Positions 1 to 10,570 of a DNA stretch of 64,000 nucleotides are shown in pieces; position 1 is the first letter of the stretch, and each line of letters begins with the position of its first letter. The stretch comes from Amoebophrya sp. A120. Its lineage: Eukaryota; Sar; Dinophyceae; Syndiniales; Amoebophryaceae. The position numbers and the translations under genes were made by a program. A model generated the notes under the pieces. That model was given only the letters and a program-made list of their open reading frames with translations, searched no databases and was not told the DNA's origin. The stretch lies in contig CAJINV010000005.1 in assembly GCA_905178155.1 (NCBI GenBank), positions 8,409,591 through 8,473,590 of the forward strand, written 5' to 3'.

Positions 1-165
1 CACATTTGTGCTACGCGAGGAGGGCATTTGTCATGCGGAAATGGCATCAGGAAGCTTTCCAAAAATCTGTGATGCTGGGTCATGCATTACAAGCATCATG
101 GGTCATGCTAGACAAGCATGACAAGCCTTCCATTCTTCCAGACCCAGACATTTTTACATTTGATT
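1..165 (+). mobile_element. Introner family A, right part (cut by window start)
   Basis: Forward A core ending CTTCCAGACCCAGACATTTT and a mutated terminus (GATT instead of GATA). The next exon starts at 171. Confidence 0.85.
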
Positions 166-170
166 ATTGT

Positions 171-3100
171 CAGATGAAAAAGACGGAAAAAAGAACAAAA
201 CCAACGGCACCGTCCAGATTTGCGGGGAGTTATGCGACGAAAGGGTGGTTTTTCTTCGGGCCATGGGCGGATGCAAGACACTGCACTACATGTGCGAGGT
301 ACGTTTAATCTGCAGAAAAATGAAGTTAAGTTTGTTTTGCAAGTCATCTATCATGCACAGAACAGCAACAGATTGATGTTGACATGCACAACTTCCGCCC
401 TCTGATGTGTAACTGACAACCGTTGGGCAAAAAATTGGAATGCAATATACGACAACTCCAACCAAAGGTCCATTCCGACCACTCCCCGGCAATCCTGCAC
501 CGCTTTGCCGCCTACACCGAGATGGCGGTCTTTTACATGTTTGTCTACGTCTATGAGAGTGCACATAGCCCCCCCTCCCCCTTCAGTTGTCATTCAAAAC
601 CGCACGCCCATTTGCAGATGCCTTGATTGTAGCAATGTGAGCATGACAAATTTCGGATGAATGCCAAACAGTACTATATGGAACGTAGGTGTACTACCGC
701 TACCGGAATATTGCATGTACTACCGGGTTAGTCAAGGTGCCCCAATTTTGAAAAGTCAAGGTCAGCGCAAAAAAAAAGCCAAGGTCGGGAAATCCGATGA
801 AACGGGCGGACATTGGGCTCGCTAAGCGGACACTGGACTCGCTAATTACGTAGCTACTTAGCCGAGATCCGAAGTCTATATCTACCTAGCTTCGCCGTCG
901 TTAGCTAGCACAGGCACAATATTGCAATCTACCTAGCTACAGCATTCATTCGCATTCATTCTCTGTTGTGGTTTGAGTTGTTTTATAGGAATTCATCTTC
1001 AAAATTCATCTTCAAAAACAAAGAAAAAAGGCTTCCCTTTCATCCGGAAGAACTGCTTGCCGCCGGACCCTAATCCGCGGGGGACTACGCGCCTGGCCCC
1101 ATCTCGCAATTTGGACCCGTTACGGGTCTTGCCACCGTTTCGGGCCCAGCCATAACATGCGGCCTGGCCTACTGCTTCTGGCGGGATTTGCGTCCTTTGA
1201 TTTTTTTTGTTGAAAAGCCGCGCCCCTGCCGCCTCCTGAATCGAAACACTTTCCCGCATGCTATGCCCCCGCCTGGGCCTCCACCAAGCCCGGCCCCATG
1301 GGCCCCCAAAATCTGGCCAATAGCATGTGGGTCAACAGTGTTTAGCTTTTGGCGAGCGGGCTTTGCAACCTCCAAAAGTGGACCGAAATGGGGCCCGTAC
1401 CATGCGGCTTCCGCTTTTTTCGTCTTGGCATTTTCCGGCGCCCCTTTTTGGGCGGTCCAAATCGACGGAAATAGTCGCGCTGGACGCCTCGGCGGGGCGT
1501 CTCTTTTGGCGGCTCCTTTGCGTCGTTTTAGCAATCGGGAATCGAATGAATTGGCTCGGGCTTGTTTGATGGCAACGCCCCTTGAAAACTGCCGGCCGTT
1601 TTTCACGTCAGTACTATCAGCACGATGGTGCTTTAATGAGTATACAGAGCTGACTGCCGCCCTGCCGCTGTATGTCGGACGACGACGCGGCGAAGCGGGT
1701 GGGGACCTCTGCGAGCCGGCCGCCCCGCCGGCAACAGACCCCCGAGGGGCCTGTTTTTTTATTTTGTAGCTCGCCACTCTATCCCGGTCTGAAGACTGAC
1801 GAGGCTGGGCGGCGCCGCGCTCGCCTCAAGACTGCGGCGAGCTGCCAAGAGCGGCGCTCGACTCAAGAGACTGAGGAGCCCGCCGAGTAGTTGCGCGCCC
1901 GCAGCGTCAAGAGCTGCGGCGCTCCTCGACCCTCCCAACCGGAGAAAATCGGGTGGCCAACCGTGTCTGAAGACGAGCCGGCGGCTTCCTGGTTGGCGCC
2001 TCAGCGCTCGCCCCAAGAGACTGGGGAGACAGAGCAGAGGCCAGAGGCGCGAGAGCGGAGCGCCTCCCAAGAGATTGAGGCCAAAAAGTAATCACTTTTT
2101 TCATTCCACTACCGCAATAAGAAGCGTTGACTTTCAACGTGTTCAGACTCGAATCCGAGTTGAATCCGAGTTGACGCGCTTGATTTTGTCTTTGAGTTAT
2201 TATCTCGGTAGCCGAAAAACTTCTAAACCGCCGGAGCGTGGGGGAAACGCGTTGCACTACCGTACGAAAAGACGACGCACTACCGGGATAACCGACGACC
2301 AAAATTCGTCGAACCGGTACCACGGTAGTGCGTCGCTTTTCCCTTATCGGTTTTGTACGGTAGTGAAAGGCATATTCCCAATGCTACGGTGGATTTTAAG
2401 GCTTTGCGCTACCGATCTGCTTTCTCAATGCACTACCCGGATATTAATTCCCGCAGATTCCGGCAGTGGCTGACTTTTACCCATTATTTTTCGTGCGGTA
2501 GTGCAAACCCGAACACCCATGCTACGGCGGTTTTCAGATCTTTGCACTACCTGGATACTACACGCATTCTCAATGAAAAAACAAAAAAAACTGCCCCCAA
2601 ACTGCTCCCGAGGTCGCGAAATTTGTCGCGATCCGAGTGGAGTCCATGACTCTTATCTCGGTAGTACTATCAAAAACGGCGCTCCCGAAAACCTCTTTGG
2701 CACGGAAAAAGCGAAACGGTGGCAAGACCTCCCGCGAAACCGAACCCGTTCGGCCTGGCTCGGCCTCAAGATTGGCCGGGCGGCGGTTCCTCGCCCTTCG
2801 GCCCGCGCTGGCGGTGATCTGCGAAGCACAGCGCGAGCCAAAAGGCGACAAAACCGAACCCGTTCGGCCTGGCTCTGCCTCAAGATTGGCCGGGCGGCGG
2901 TTCCCAGCCTTTCGGCCCGCGCTGGCGGCGATCTGCGAAGCACATCAGGAGCCAAAACGCGACAAAACCGAACCCGTTCGGCCTGGCTCTGCCTCAAGAT
3001 TGGCCGGGCGGCGGTTCCCAGCCTTTCGGCCCGCGCTGCCGGCGATCTGCGAAGCACATCAGGAGCCAAAACGCGACAAAACCGAACCCGTTCGGCCTGG

Positions 3101-5774
3101 CTCTGCCTCAAGATTGGCCGGGCGGCGGTTCCCAGCCTTTCGGCCCGCGCTGCCTGGCAGGCGGTGATCTTCGAAGCACAACAGGAGCCAAAACTGGCTA
3201 CAACCAAACCCGTTCGGCCTGGCACGGCCTCAAGATTGGCCGGGCGGCGGTTCCCAGCCTTTCGGCCCGCGCTGGCGGTGATCTGCGAAGCACAACAGGA
3301 GCCAAAACGGGACAAAACCGAACCCGTTCGGCCTGGCCCGGCCTCAAGATGGGCCGGGCGGCGGTTCCTAGCCCTTCGGCCCGCGCTGGCGGTGATCTGC
3401 GAAGCACAACAGGCGCCAAAAGAACGCGACAAAACCGAACCCGTTCGGCCTGGCTCTGCCTCAAGATGGGCCGGGCGGCGGTTCCTAGCCCTTCGGCTCG
3501 CGCTGGCGGTGATCTGCGAAGCACAACCCGAACCCGTTCGGCCTGGCTCTGCCTCAAGATTGGCCGGGCGGCGGTTCCCAGCCCTTCGGCCCGCGCTGGC
3601 GGTGATCTGCGAAGCACAACAGGAGCCAAAACCGACCAAAACCGAACCCGTTCGGCCTGGCTCTGCCTCCCAAGATTGGCCGGGCGGCGGTTCCCAGCCC
3701 TTCGGCCCGCGCTTGCGGTGATCTGCGAAGCGCAGCAGGAGCCAAAAGGCGACAAAACCGAACCCGTTCGGCCTCGGTCTGCCTCAAGATTGGCCGGGCG
3801 GCGGTTCCCAGCCTTTCGGCCCGCGCTGGCGGTGATCTGCGAAGCACAACAGGAGCCAAAACGCGACAAAACCGAACCCGTTCGGCCTGGCTCTGCCTCA
3901 AGATTGGCCGGGCGGCGGTTCCCAGCCTTTCGGCCCGCGCTGGCGGTGATCTGCGAAGCACAACAGGAGCCAAAACGCGACAAAACCGAACCCGTTCGGC
4001 CTGGCTCTGCCTCAAGATTGGCCGGGCGGCGGTTCCCAGCCTTTCGGCCCGCGCTGGCGGTGATCTGCGAAGCACAACAGGAGCCAAAACGCGACAAAAC
4101 CGAACCCGTTCGGCCTGGCTCTGCCTCAAGATTGGCCGGGCGGCGGTTCCCAGCCTTTCGGCCCGCGCTGGCGGTGATCTGCGAAGCACAACAGGAGCCA
4201 AAACGCGACAAAACCGAACCCGTTCGGCCTGGCTCTGCCTCAAGATTGGCCGGGCGGCGGTTCCCAGCCTTTCGGCCCGCGCTGGCGGTGATCTGCGAAG
4301 CACAACAGGAGCCAAAACGCGACAAAACCGAACCCGTTCGGCCTGGCTCTGCCTCAAGATTGGCCGGGCGGCGGTTCCCAGCCTTTCGGCCCGCGCTGGC
4401 GGTGATCTGCGAAGCACAACAGGAGCCAAAACGCGACAAAACCGAACCCGTTCGGCCTGGCTCTGCCTCAAGATTGGCCGGGCGGCGGTTCCCAGCCTTT
4501 CGGCCCGCGCTGGCGGTGATCTGCGAAGCACAACAGGAGCCAAAACGCGACAAAACCGAACCCGTTCGGCCTGGCTCTGCCTCAAGATTGGCCGGGCGGC
4601 GGTTCCCAGCCTTTCGGCCCGCGCTGGCGGTGATCTGCGAAGCACAACAGGAGCCAAAACGCGACAAAACCGAACCCGTTCGGCCTGGCTCTGCCTCAAG
4701 ATTGGCCGGGCGGCGGTTCCCAGCCTTTCGGCCCGCGCTGGCGGTGATCTGCGAAGCACAACAGGAGCCAAAACGCGACAAAACCGAACCCGTTCGGCCT
4801 GGCTCTGCCTCAAGATTGGCCGGGCGGCGGTTCCCAGCCTTTCGGCCCGCGCTGGCGGTGATCTGCGAAGCACAACAGGAGCCAAAACGCGACAAAACCG
4901 AACCCGTTCGGCCTGGCTCTGCCTCAAGGTTGGCCGCCCGGGCGGCGGTTCCTAGCCCTTCGGCCCGCGCTGGCGGTGCTTTGCGAAGCACAACAGGGGC
5001 CGGCTCCTAGCCCTTCGGCCCGCGCTTGCGGTGCTTTGCATGCGAAGCACAACAGGGGCCAAAACGCGACAAAACCTCGACAACGGATTTCCCGACCTTG
5101 GCTGTTTTTTTGCGCTGGCCTTGACTTTTCAAATTTGGGGCACCTTGACTAACCCGGTAGTACATCGAATAACCCGGTAGCGGTAGTACACCTACGCTCC
5201 ATATACTACACTCGGTTGGTGAACTTGGCATGCACAGGCTTCAGGAGTGCAGGCGTTTGTATTGCGTTTCATGCTATACACATGAGGGGGAGGGGGAGTT
5301 GTGCACTCTCATAACGTCGGAACACTGTTCCTCAGCGCCTTCATTGGCATCTGGCTCCTCTACGCGCTGGTGACGGGCCGGGTGGGCAAAAAGGGCGGCG
5401 GGCTGGTGATGATGAAGATTCTGTTTCCCTGCTTTACTTATGCGTTGCAAATATCTCTGGGTCTGGATCTGGAACATGGCAACTTGTGATGCTGCATTTG
5501 CATTCCAAAAAAATCTGTATTGCATGAGCAGCAAAAGGAGTCCAACTTTTGTTACGCGGAGAGGGCATTTGTCATGCGGGATAGGCATCAAGAAGGTCCC
5601 AACGAATCTGTGATGCTAGGGCATGCATCGCAGACAACATGGCTCATGCAAAACGTGCATGACAAGTGTTGCAACCTCCCAGACCCAGACATATTTACAT
5701 TTCATATTACTTCGAGCCGGGCGACGTCGACGACGAGTGGGGAACCCGGGATGGTGAAGTTGACCACGTACTGA
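171..5774 (+). CDS. Unknown protein with one membrane segment (3' part, 5' exons outside window)
   Basis: Exons 171-298, 468-551, 5319-5438 and 5712-5774 join in frame into about 130 C-terminal residues. The first junction is a GT-AG intron (299-467); the next two are introners. After splicing, a hydrophobic stretch runs across the second introner (FYMFVYV joined to GTLFLSAFIGIWLLYALV), followed by a basic patch (GRVGKKGGG), so it looks like a single membrane helix with a positive flank. That a hydrophobic helix is restored exactly by removing 4.8 kb is strong evidence that the interval is an intron. The last exon gives a serine/threonine-rich tail ending at a TGA at 5772. I recognise no family. 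The start is missing because the gene is already inside an introner at base 1. Confidence 0.65.
299..467 (+). other. GT-AG spliceosomal intron
   Basis: Donor GAG/GTACGT, acceptor CCAAAG/GTC; 169 nt, phase 0; joins HYMCE to VHSDH. Confidence 0.65.
672..5207. mobile_element. 4.5 kb non-autonomous element with about 125-bp TIRs, nested in an introner
   Basis: Bases 672-796 are repeated in inverse orientation at 5086-5207 with few mismatches (shared words include GGTGTACTACCGCTACCGG and GGTTAGTCAAGGTGCCCCAA). The interior holds GC-rich imperfect repeats (800-2090), a block of CACTACCG/CGGTAGTG inverted words (2230-2560) and a 114-bp tandem array. Open frames are present but look like chance products; no transposase is recognised. 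Flanking duplication not found. Confidence 0.7.
2730..5060. repeat. 114-bp tandem repeat array, about 20 units
   Basis: The word CCGAACCCGTTCGG recurs every 114 bp (for example near 3869, 3983, 4097, 4211). About ten central units (3770-4920) are almost identical; outer units differ by substitutions and small indels. Because 114 is a multiple of 3, long reading frames appear on both strands, which is expected for a satellite and not evidence of coding. Each unit carries the near-palindrome CCGAAC-CC-GTTCGG. Confidence 0.95.
5439..5706 (+). mobile_element. Introner family A (forward)
   Basis: TSD TTACT/TTACT; joins FPCFT to SSRAT. Left terminus TATGCGTTGCAAATATC. Confidence 0.9.
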
Positions 5775-6639
5775 CCACAAGGGCTCCTGGGGTAGAAGAA
5801 GAAGTACGCAGTAGGAAAATTCTAGGGCCGACGCCGTAGAAGAATAGAAGCACTCAACATACAGGCTGCAAACGCAACGAGAAGGTGCTGAAGATCGATG
5901 AATATTCATCTTTCATCACTATCGCAAAGAAGATCATCATGCAAAGGAACAACTCAAGCGCAACTACGAACAAACACACCGGTTTTTTTTTGAAGTACTG
6001 ATTGCAATGGTGAAAGGGTTTTGGCGCACCAGATGAGGAGAAGCAGATCTGATCTCGCTGAGTTTTAGAACCTAAGATGTTCTACTTGCTTCATTTGATG
6101 ATCCACGATGTTCCAACAAGAATGAATCGACGAATAGAGAGAAAACTTAAAAATCGGGATTCAGAGTCCCGAAAAATGTTCTGCGATCCACAAGAAGAAA
6201 AATTTTAACATCGGCGGTCAGAAAATGATGAGCAGGATCAACATTTCATGCTCAATCTCAAACTAGGACATGGCAGCTTGTGCTGATCTTAGGAAGTCGA
6301 GGACCTTTTCGGCGTTTATTTGTACTCAACGAAGGCTTGTTCCAGATGAAGTTTGAATTTACAAAAGTGAAATCTCGATCTCCTCCAATACAAATAACCT
6401 CGAACAAACCAGGTCGCACAAATAACCGTAGACGATGTAGAAATCTTCCGTCGCTTTGCATTGTGTAAGCAAAAATCCGTATGATTTTATCGTAGTTAGC
6501 TCTCCAGAATATCTAGAATTAGTACCTGCACGAACTACACGTACACTTCTAGTCCGAGCACCGACACGAAAAGCGACCTATAATCTGCTGCTGTGAAACT
6601 GAAACTTGACCACAAAGTAGGATCTCCATCCCATTCAAA
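5775..6639. other. Intergenic, no gene seen
   Basis: AT-richer sequence between the first gene and QTRT2. Only short frames; no introner termini or RNA gene recognised. Confidence 0.6.
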
Positions 6640-9161
6640 ATGAAACTCCTCAGCAGCAGTACCACGACCTGCTCCATCCCCACCCCTACTTTTTCCATCC
6701 CAACCCGCCGCGGCCTTCCGCCAAATCTAACCCCAAAGGCGCTGGAGGAGGTGTTGTTCGATTCGGAAGGGTATTTGGTAAACATCCCAGTCGGAGACGT
6801 GCTCGGGTCGAATTATGTCAACAGCGCAGGAACAAGCAAAACGAATGTCAAAAGTTTAATTCCGGAGGGGAAAAGTGCGAAGGAACATTTTGGATACGAT
6901 AGTTGTACAACCAGCACAACTACAACTTCCTCTTCTAAAGCCATCCTCTACCTGTCGGGAAGCCGAGATGTACTGGAAGCGGGGAACAGCCATGTGGTTT
7001 TCACGGGGGTTAGAGACGTCGATACTACAACAGCAGTTAGTGGTGCTACTCCCGCAGGTCCGGTAGTTACAACCGCAAGCAGCACCAGCAACGGCGGCGA
7101 GAGCAGTACGACTTCGCCGAGTTGCGTACAACAACTTCAGCAACAGAAAAAGACGAATTTCCAGGGTAAGGTCGTTACCAAAAACCGGGAAAGGTCGAGG
7201 TCTAAATCCAAGGGCATGATTACAGGAGAAGATGGTGATCTGCAACTTCCGCCCGGGGAATTCCATGCGAGTCGGTTTGTAAAGGAGCCGAAAGTAGTGG
7301 AGCAATTTTCATCTGCGAAATCGAAAGAGATGGAACAAGCTGGAAGTTGTACTCCAAACGCCGAAGCAGGTTCATCTGTAGAAGCTGCACGAGAACCGAT
7401 GAAAGCTACAACCACAACATCAAAATCCAATGCAGCAGCAGTTTCTACTACTGCGCGGAACATCTTCACAAGCAATACGAACACGAAGCCAATCATTCTG
7501 CAGAACACCATCCACGGGACGCAGAAGATCAGCGAAGAGGGTTTTGTCGAGCTCGCCAAGAAGTTCGACTTCGCCACTCAAGTCGCGGAAGAAACCGATG
7601 TGTTTCTCGGGCGGAACCGGGCCCAGAAATCCGTGGAGCGGAGCCGGGACGGGACGAGTGGGTGGGTGAACAACTTGTGTCAGGACACGACCTCTGGAGG
7701 TGGTTCAAAACCCAAGTTTATCGCCCCGGTCATCCAGGGGGGGAGTTTCGAGGGGCTGCGGGTGATCGCGACGAAGAATGTGCTCACGAAATGGGAACAA
7801 CAGGAAGACAATTGTGAAATGAAACCTGCTCTTCTGAAACAAGCAGAAGGAGCGGAGTATGATCAAAAAGAAGCAAGCGAACCCCCACTGCTTCTAGAGA
7901 CGACCACGAGCAAGAAAGAACACGAACCTGCTGAAGCTCCGGTGAAAAATAAAACATCACTTCCACCCAACATCTGCTGCATCAGCGGTCTGGGTCTTGG
8001 GGAATCATTTGAAGATCGGAAGGACATTGTGGAAACGGTGTTGAGAACGATGGAAAACAGTGACAAAAACGGGAGAAAAGCCGCCATTTTCCTCCCGACC
8101 AAGGGGGACTTGCAGGATGTTTTCGAGTTTGCTGAAAAGGTGGATGTGTTCGAAATCTATCCTGAATAAAAACGTACCCACACCAGAGTTGTAATGCTGA
8201 TTTGCAAAGACAGGAAGATTGGTAATGCGCATCCCCATGAGAGCCATTTCCAGTCGTGTTTTCGAATTTGTGATGCTGCGAACAGGATGAGCAGAGGGAT
8301 TTGTAATGCGACTTCCCTTGCTAAACTGCACTACAATACAGCCTGCAATTTGTCATGCGTGACTCACAAAACTCCTAGGTTTGTGTTGCAAAATCCCCAT
8401 CCTGACTCTGGTGTGGGTACGTTTTTACTCAGGATAAAATCGGCTTTCCATTTATTTGCGCGAATAACGGAATTGCGTTGACTTTTTCGCTGAACATGCC
8501 GGAGGATAAACCTGTGAAAGAATTGATTGCGGAAATTGTTGCTGCTGGGAAAACGCGCCGCTCTTGGGGTGTCGACTTGATGCGACCGGAGTGCGCGGAC
8601 GAGTTTATTCCAGTGGAAGAGGTGGACGAGCAGGCAAATACAGCAGCGGAAATAAGTTCTGGCAAGAAGGGTCTGCAAGAGCAGAAGTGCACCCGGGCGT
8701 ATCTCTCCCATTTGCTGCACTTGCAGGAACTGGCAGCCTACATCTGGCTCACGCGGCACAACCTGCGAAAATACGAATTGCTGTTCCGGGAAATCCGGAA
8801 GCACCTGGCGAAGGGCACGTTTGAGGAGTACAGGAACTGGTTCTATGTCACGCATGGGATGGGGATCTTTGGTTATTGTAAACCGGCGTCTTCTTCTCCT
8901 GCAACTGCTGACGCTACTGGTGCTGCAGCCGGTGCAGGACAAGTGTCAACATCGACGGCCGAAAATCAAGCTGTACCTTCCAACAAGCGACCGGCGGAAG
9001 CAGAGGAATTACTACAACCTGCTGTGGGGGAGATCATGAAAAGAACTGCTACAGGAGAAGTTGTGACACAGCAGCTGGGCACCGAGGCGAAGCAGGAAGA
9101 AAAGCAAAAGCCGGGTGAAGAAGCCAGCGAACCAGCAACAAAGATTGCGAAGGTGGACTGA
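6640..9161 (+). CDS. QTRT2: Queuine tRNA-ribosyltransferase accessory subunit 2-like (TGT superfamily)
   Basis: Exons 6640-8157 and 8442-9161 give 745 residues. Family hallmarks in order: an N-terminal TPTFSIPTRRGLPPNLTP block (about 14-31), a KSVERS helix (about 330), SGLGLGE (about 451, where the family has GG-x-x-x-GE), NNGIALTF just after the introner (about 514), and KCTRAYLSHL...RHN near 587-612, where the family has its zinc site. In eukaryotes this subunit pairs with QTRT1 to insert queuine at the tRNA anticodon wobble position. The protein is nearly twice the usual length because low-complexity Ser/Thr inserts (about 85-300) and a polar tail after 660 are added. The family CxCxxC zinc motif is missing; only one Cys precedes TRAY. 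The catalytic subunit QTRT1 is a less likely alternative because its DSGGFQ motif is not visible. Confidence 0.8.
8158..8436. mobile_element. Introner family D in QTRT2
   Basis: Termini TATCCTGAATAAAAACGTAC and its complement; TSD AAATC/AAATC. The first in-element codons hit a TAA, yet splicing joins VDVFEI to GFPFI in the conserved TGT motif. Confidence 0.95.
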
Positions 9162-9808
9162 TGAGGATCTCGTCAACTACCCTACTGTGTGAAAATGTTG
9201 TCCGTATTTCTAGTACCAGTCTCGACATGTTTTGGAACCAATTATTGCACTATCACGCGCACCGAAGAAGAAGAGAATGCATTGATTCCCGCACTACATC
9301 TACAACTACTCTCCGCCTCCTTCCTAGAAGTGCTGGTCGCGTTTACCAGAAGATCAGAAGCGCGTTCCATTCAAACAGACTCGCACCTGAGGTGCGTCAG
9401 CACTCGAGCAGAGTCCTATCGTTAGTGGTGCGTGGTCGTTTTGGTGGGTGTCACTGTCACATCACTGTGTGACGAGAAGCGAGTCACTTCTTCGTCGGCA
9501 TCGTTTCTTTGCTAAATTTTTCTGTCGTCGCGACGTGGTTTGATTCAGAAGTGGAAAGTCGTTCTCGTGTTGAACTATTCGTCGAAGACGAAAACTGAAA
9601 CTGTTTCGCTTTCGCATGAGCCATCGTGTGTGATTGTCGTGTCACTTTGTTCGGAATTTTTGCATCATCGGATGGAGCAGCACGACAAAATTCTCTTTCG
9701 CTCTGAAAAATCTTCATCTCTAGCTTCATCATGGAAGGAGCTCATCTGTATACTGAGTGATTTCAGTATCATCATTCTACCAAAACCAAATCGAAATCAA
9801 CGTACGTC
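9162..9808. other. Intergenic, no gene seen
   Basis: Short overlapping frames only. Probably the 3' end of QTRT2 and the leader of the next gene. Confidence 0.55.
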
Positions 9809-10471
9809 ATGCCCTTCCTTCTGCACCACTATGACACTGTTAGTACACCTGTTCTTCACGACTTGCTTGCTTCCGTGAGGGACTTTCTTCATGGCCCTAT
9901 CAACTACTCAAGGAGCACAACAACCACCCGCTTTGATAATATCGACTTTCTTTGTACCAGCATCAGCAAGAACACCACCGCGCCTAGCTACACGACGAAA
10001 ACACTCAACGTTCGCACTACTTCCTTCAACGAAACTACGGAGGCGAAGCAGGCCGCAGAACAGGCGGCCGAGCAGGCTGTCGAGGATACCGTCGAGGAGC
10101 AAGAAAACCCCAAGGTGCCCTATGACCCGCTCATGTGTTCCAATCTCACACGTCAGATATAGAATATGAAAATCTGATGTGATGCAAGAAGTGCATTATC
10201 TAGTGTAGCCAACTCTCTTCATAGGATTCAGATTCTGCACGACAAGTTCCGGAGTCCCAAACCGCATTTTTACAACCTGGCGGAATTTGTATTGCAGAAA
10301 GTGGAACGCCCTGCGAGTCTCTCATGCTCATTATGCAAGACAAGTATCAGACTCTACTGTACCGCTTGAGATTGTAACACCTGAGCGGGTTATATGCCCA
10401 TTGCGCAGAAGAACGCGGCACAAGTTAGGAAGGCGTTCGACGATTTGCAGAACAATCGGCCGGTGAACTGA
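9809..10471 (+). CDS. Small acidic-tailed protein, function unknown
   Basis: Exons 9809-10120 and 10400-10471 give 127 residues. The frame is supported by the introner: removing element plus one TGCCC copy joins NPKVP to IAQKN and reads to a TGA at 10469. The middle has an alanine/glutamate helix (EAKQAAEQAAEQAVEDTVEE) that could be a short coiled coil, and the tail KNAAQVRKAFDDLQNNRPVN is amphipathic. The first 60 residues are Ser/Thr-rich with few acids, so an organellar targeting role is possible but unproven. The start is the first ATG in this frame. An ATG at 9891 in another frame gives an arginine-rich product that does not continue across the introner. Confidence 0.5.
10121..10394. mobile_element. 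Introner family C
   Basis: Termini TATGACCCGCTCATGTG and CACCTGAGCGGGTTATA; TSD TGCCC/TGCCC; joins NPKVP to IAQKN. Confidence 0.92.
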
Positions 10472-10570
10472 TAGAACGACAAAAAATTTGTGAAGTTGCA
10501 TTTGCTTCCTCAAGAACAGACAAGCGCAAGGGCACGCCTCACTTTGTCTCGTCCGGAAGTAGGAGCAAAA

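Larger units (their letters stand above)
552..5313. mobile_element. Introner family J, expanded to 4.8 kb
   Basis: Termini TATGAGAGTGCAC and GTGCACTCTCATA, with C-rich/G-rich tracts inside; TSD ACGTC on both sides. Splicing joins VYV to GTLFL. Enlarged by the nested 672-5207 element. Confidence 0.9.

Noticed and set aside
1169-1777. 202-codon minus-strand frame in the nested 4.5 kb element as a transposase
   Set aside because: Arginine/glycine-rich translation without catalytic motif; the opposite strand is equally open.
2653-5010. Long reading frames (up to about 600 codons) on both strands of the tandem array
   Set aside because: The 114-bp unit is a multiple of 3, so open frames are automatic; translations are pure repeats in several frames with no independent coding sign.
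2730-5060. CRISPR-like repeat array
   Set aside because: Units are contiguous 114-bp tandem copies without unique spacers, and the genome is eukaryotic.
8158-8166. QTRT2 ending at the TAA inside YPE
   Set aside because: The stop lies in the introner terminus; removing it restores the conserved TGT region in frame.
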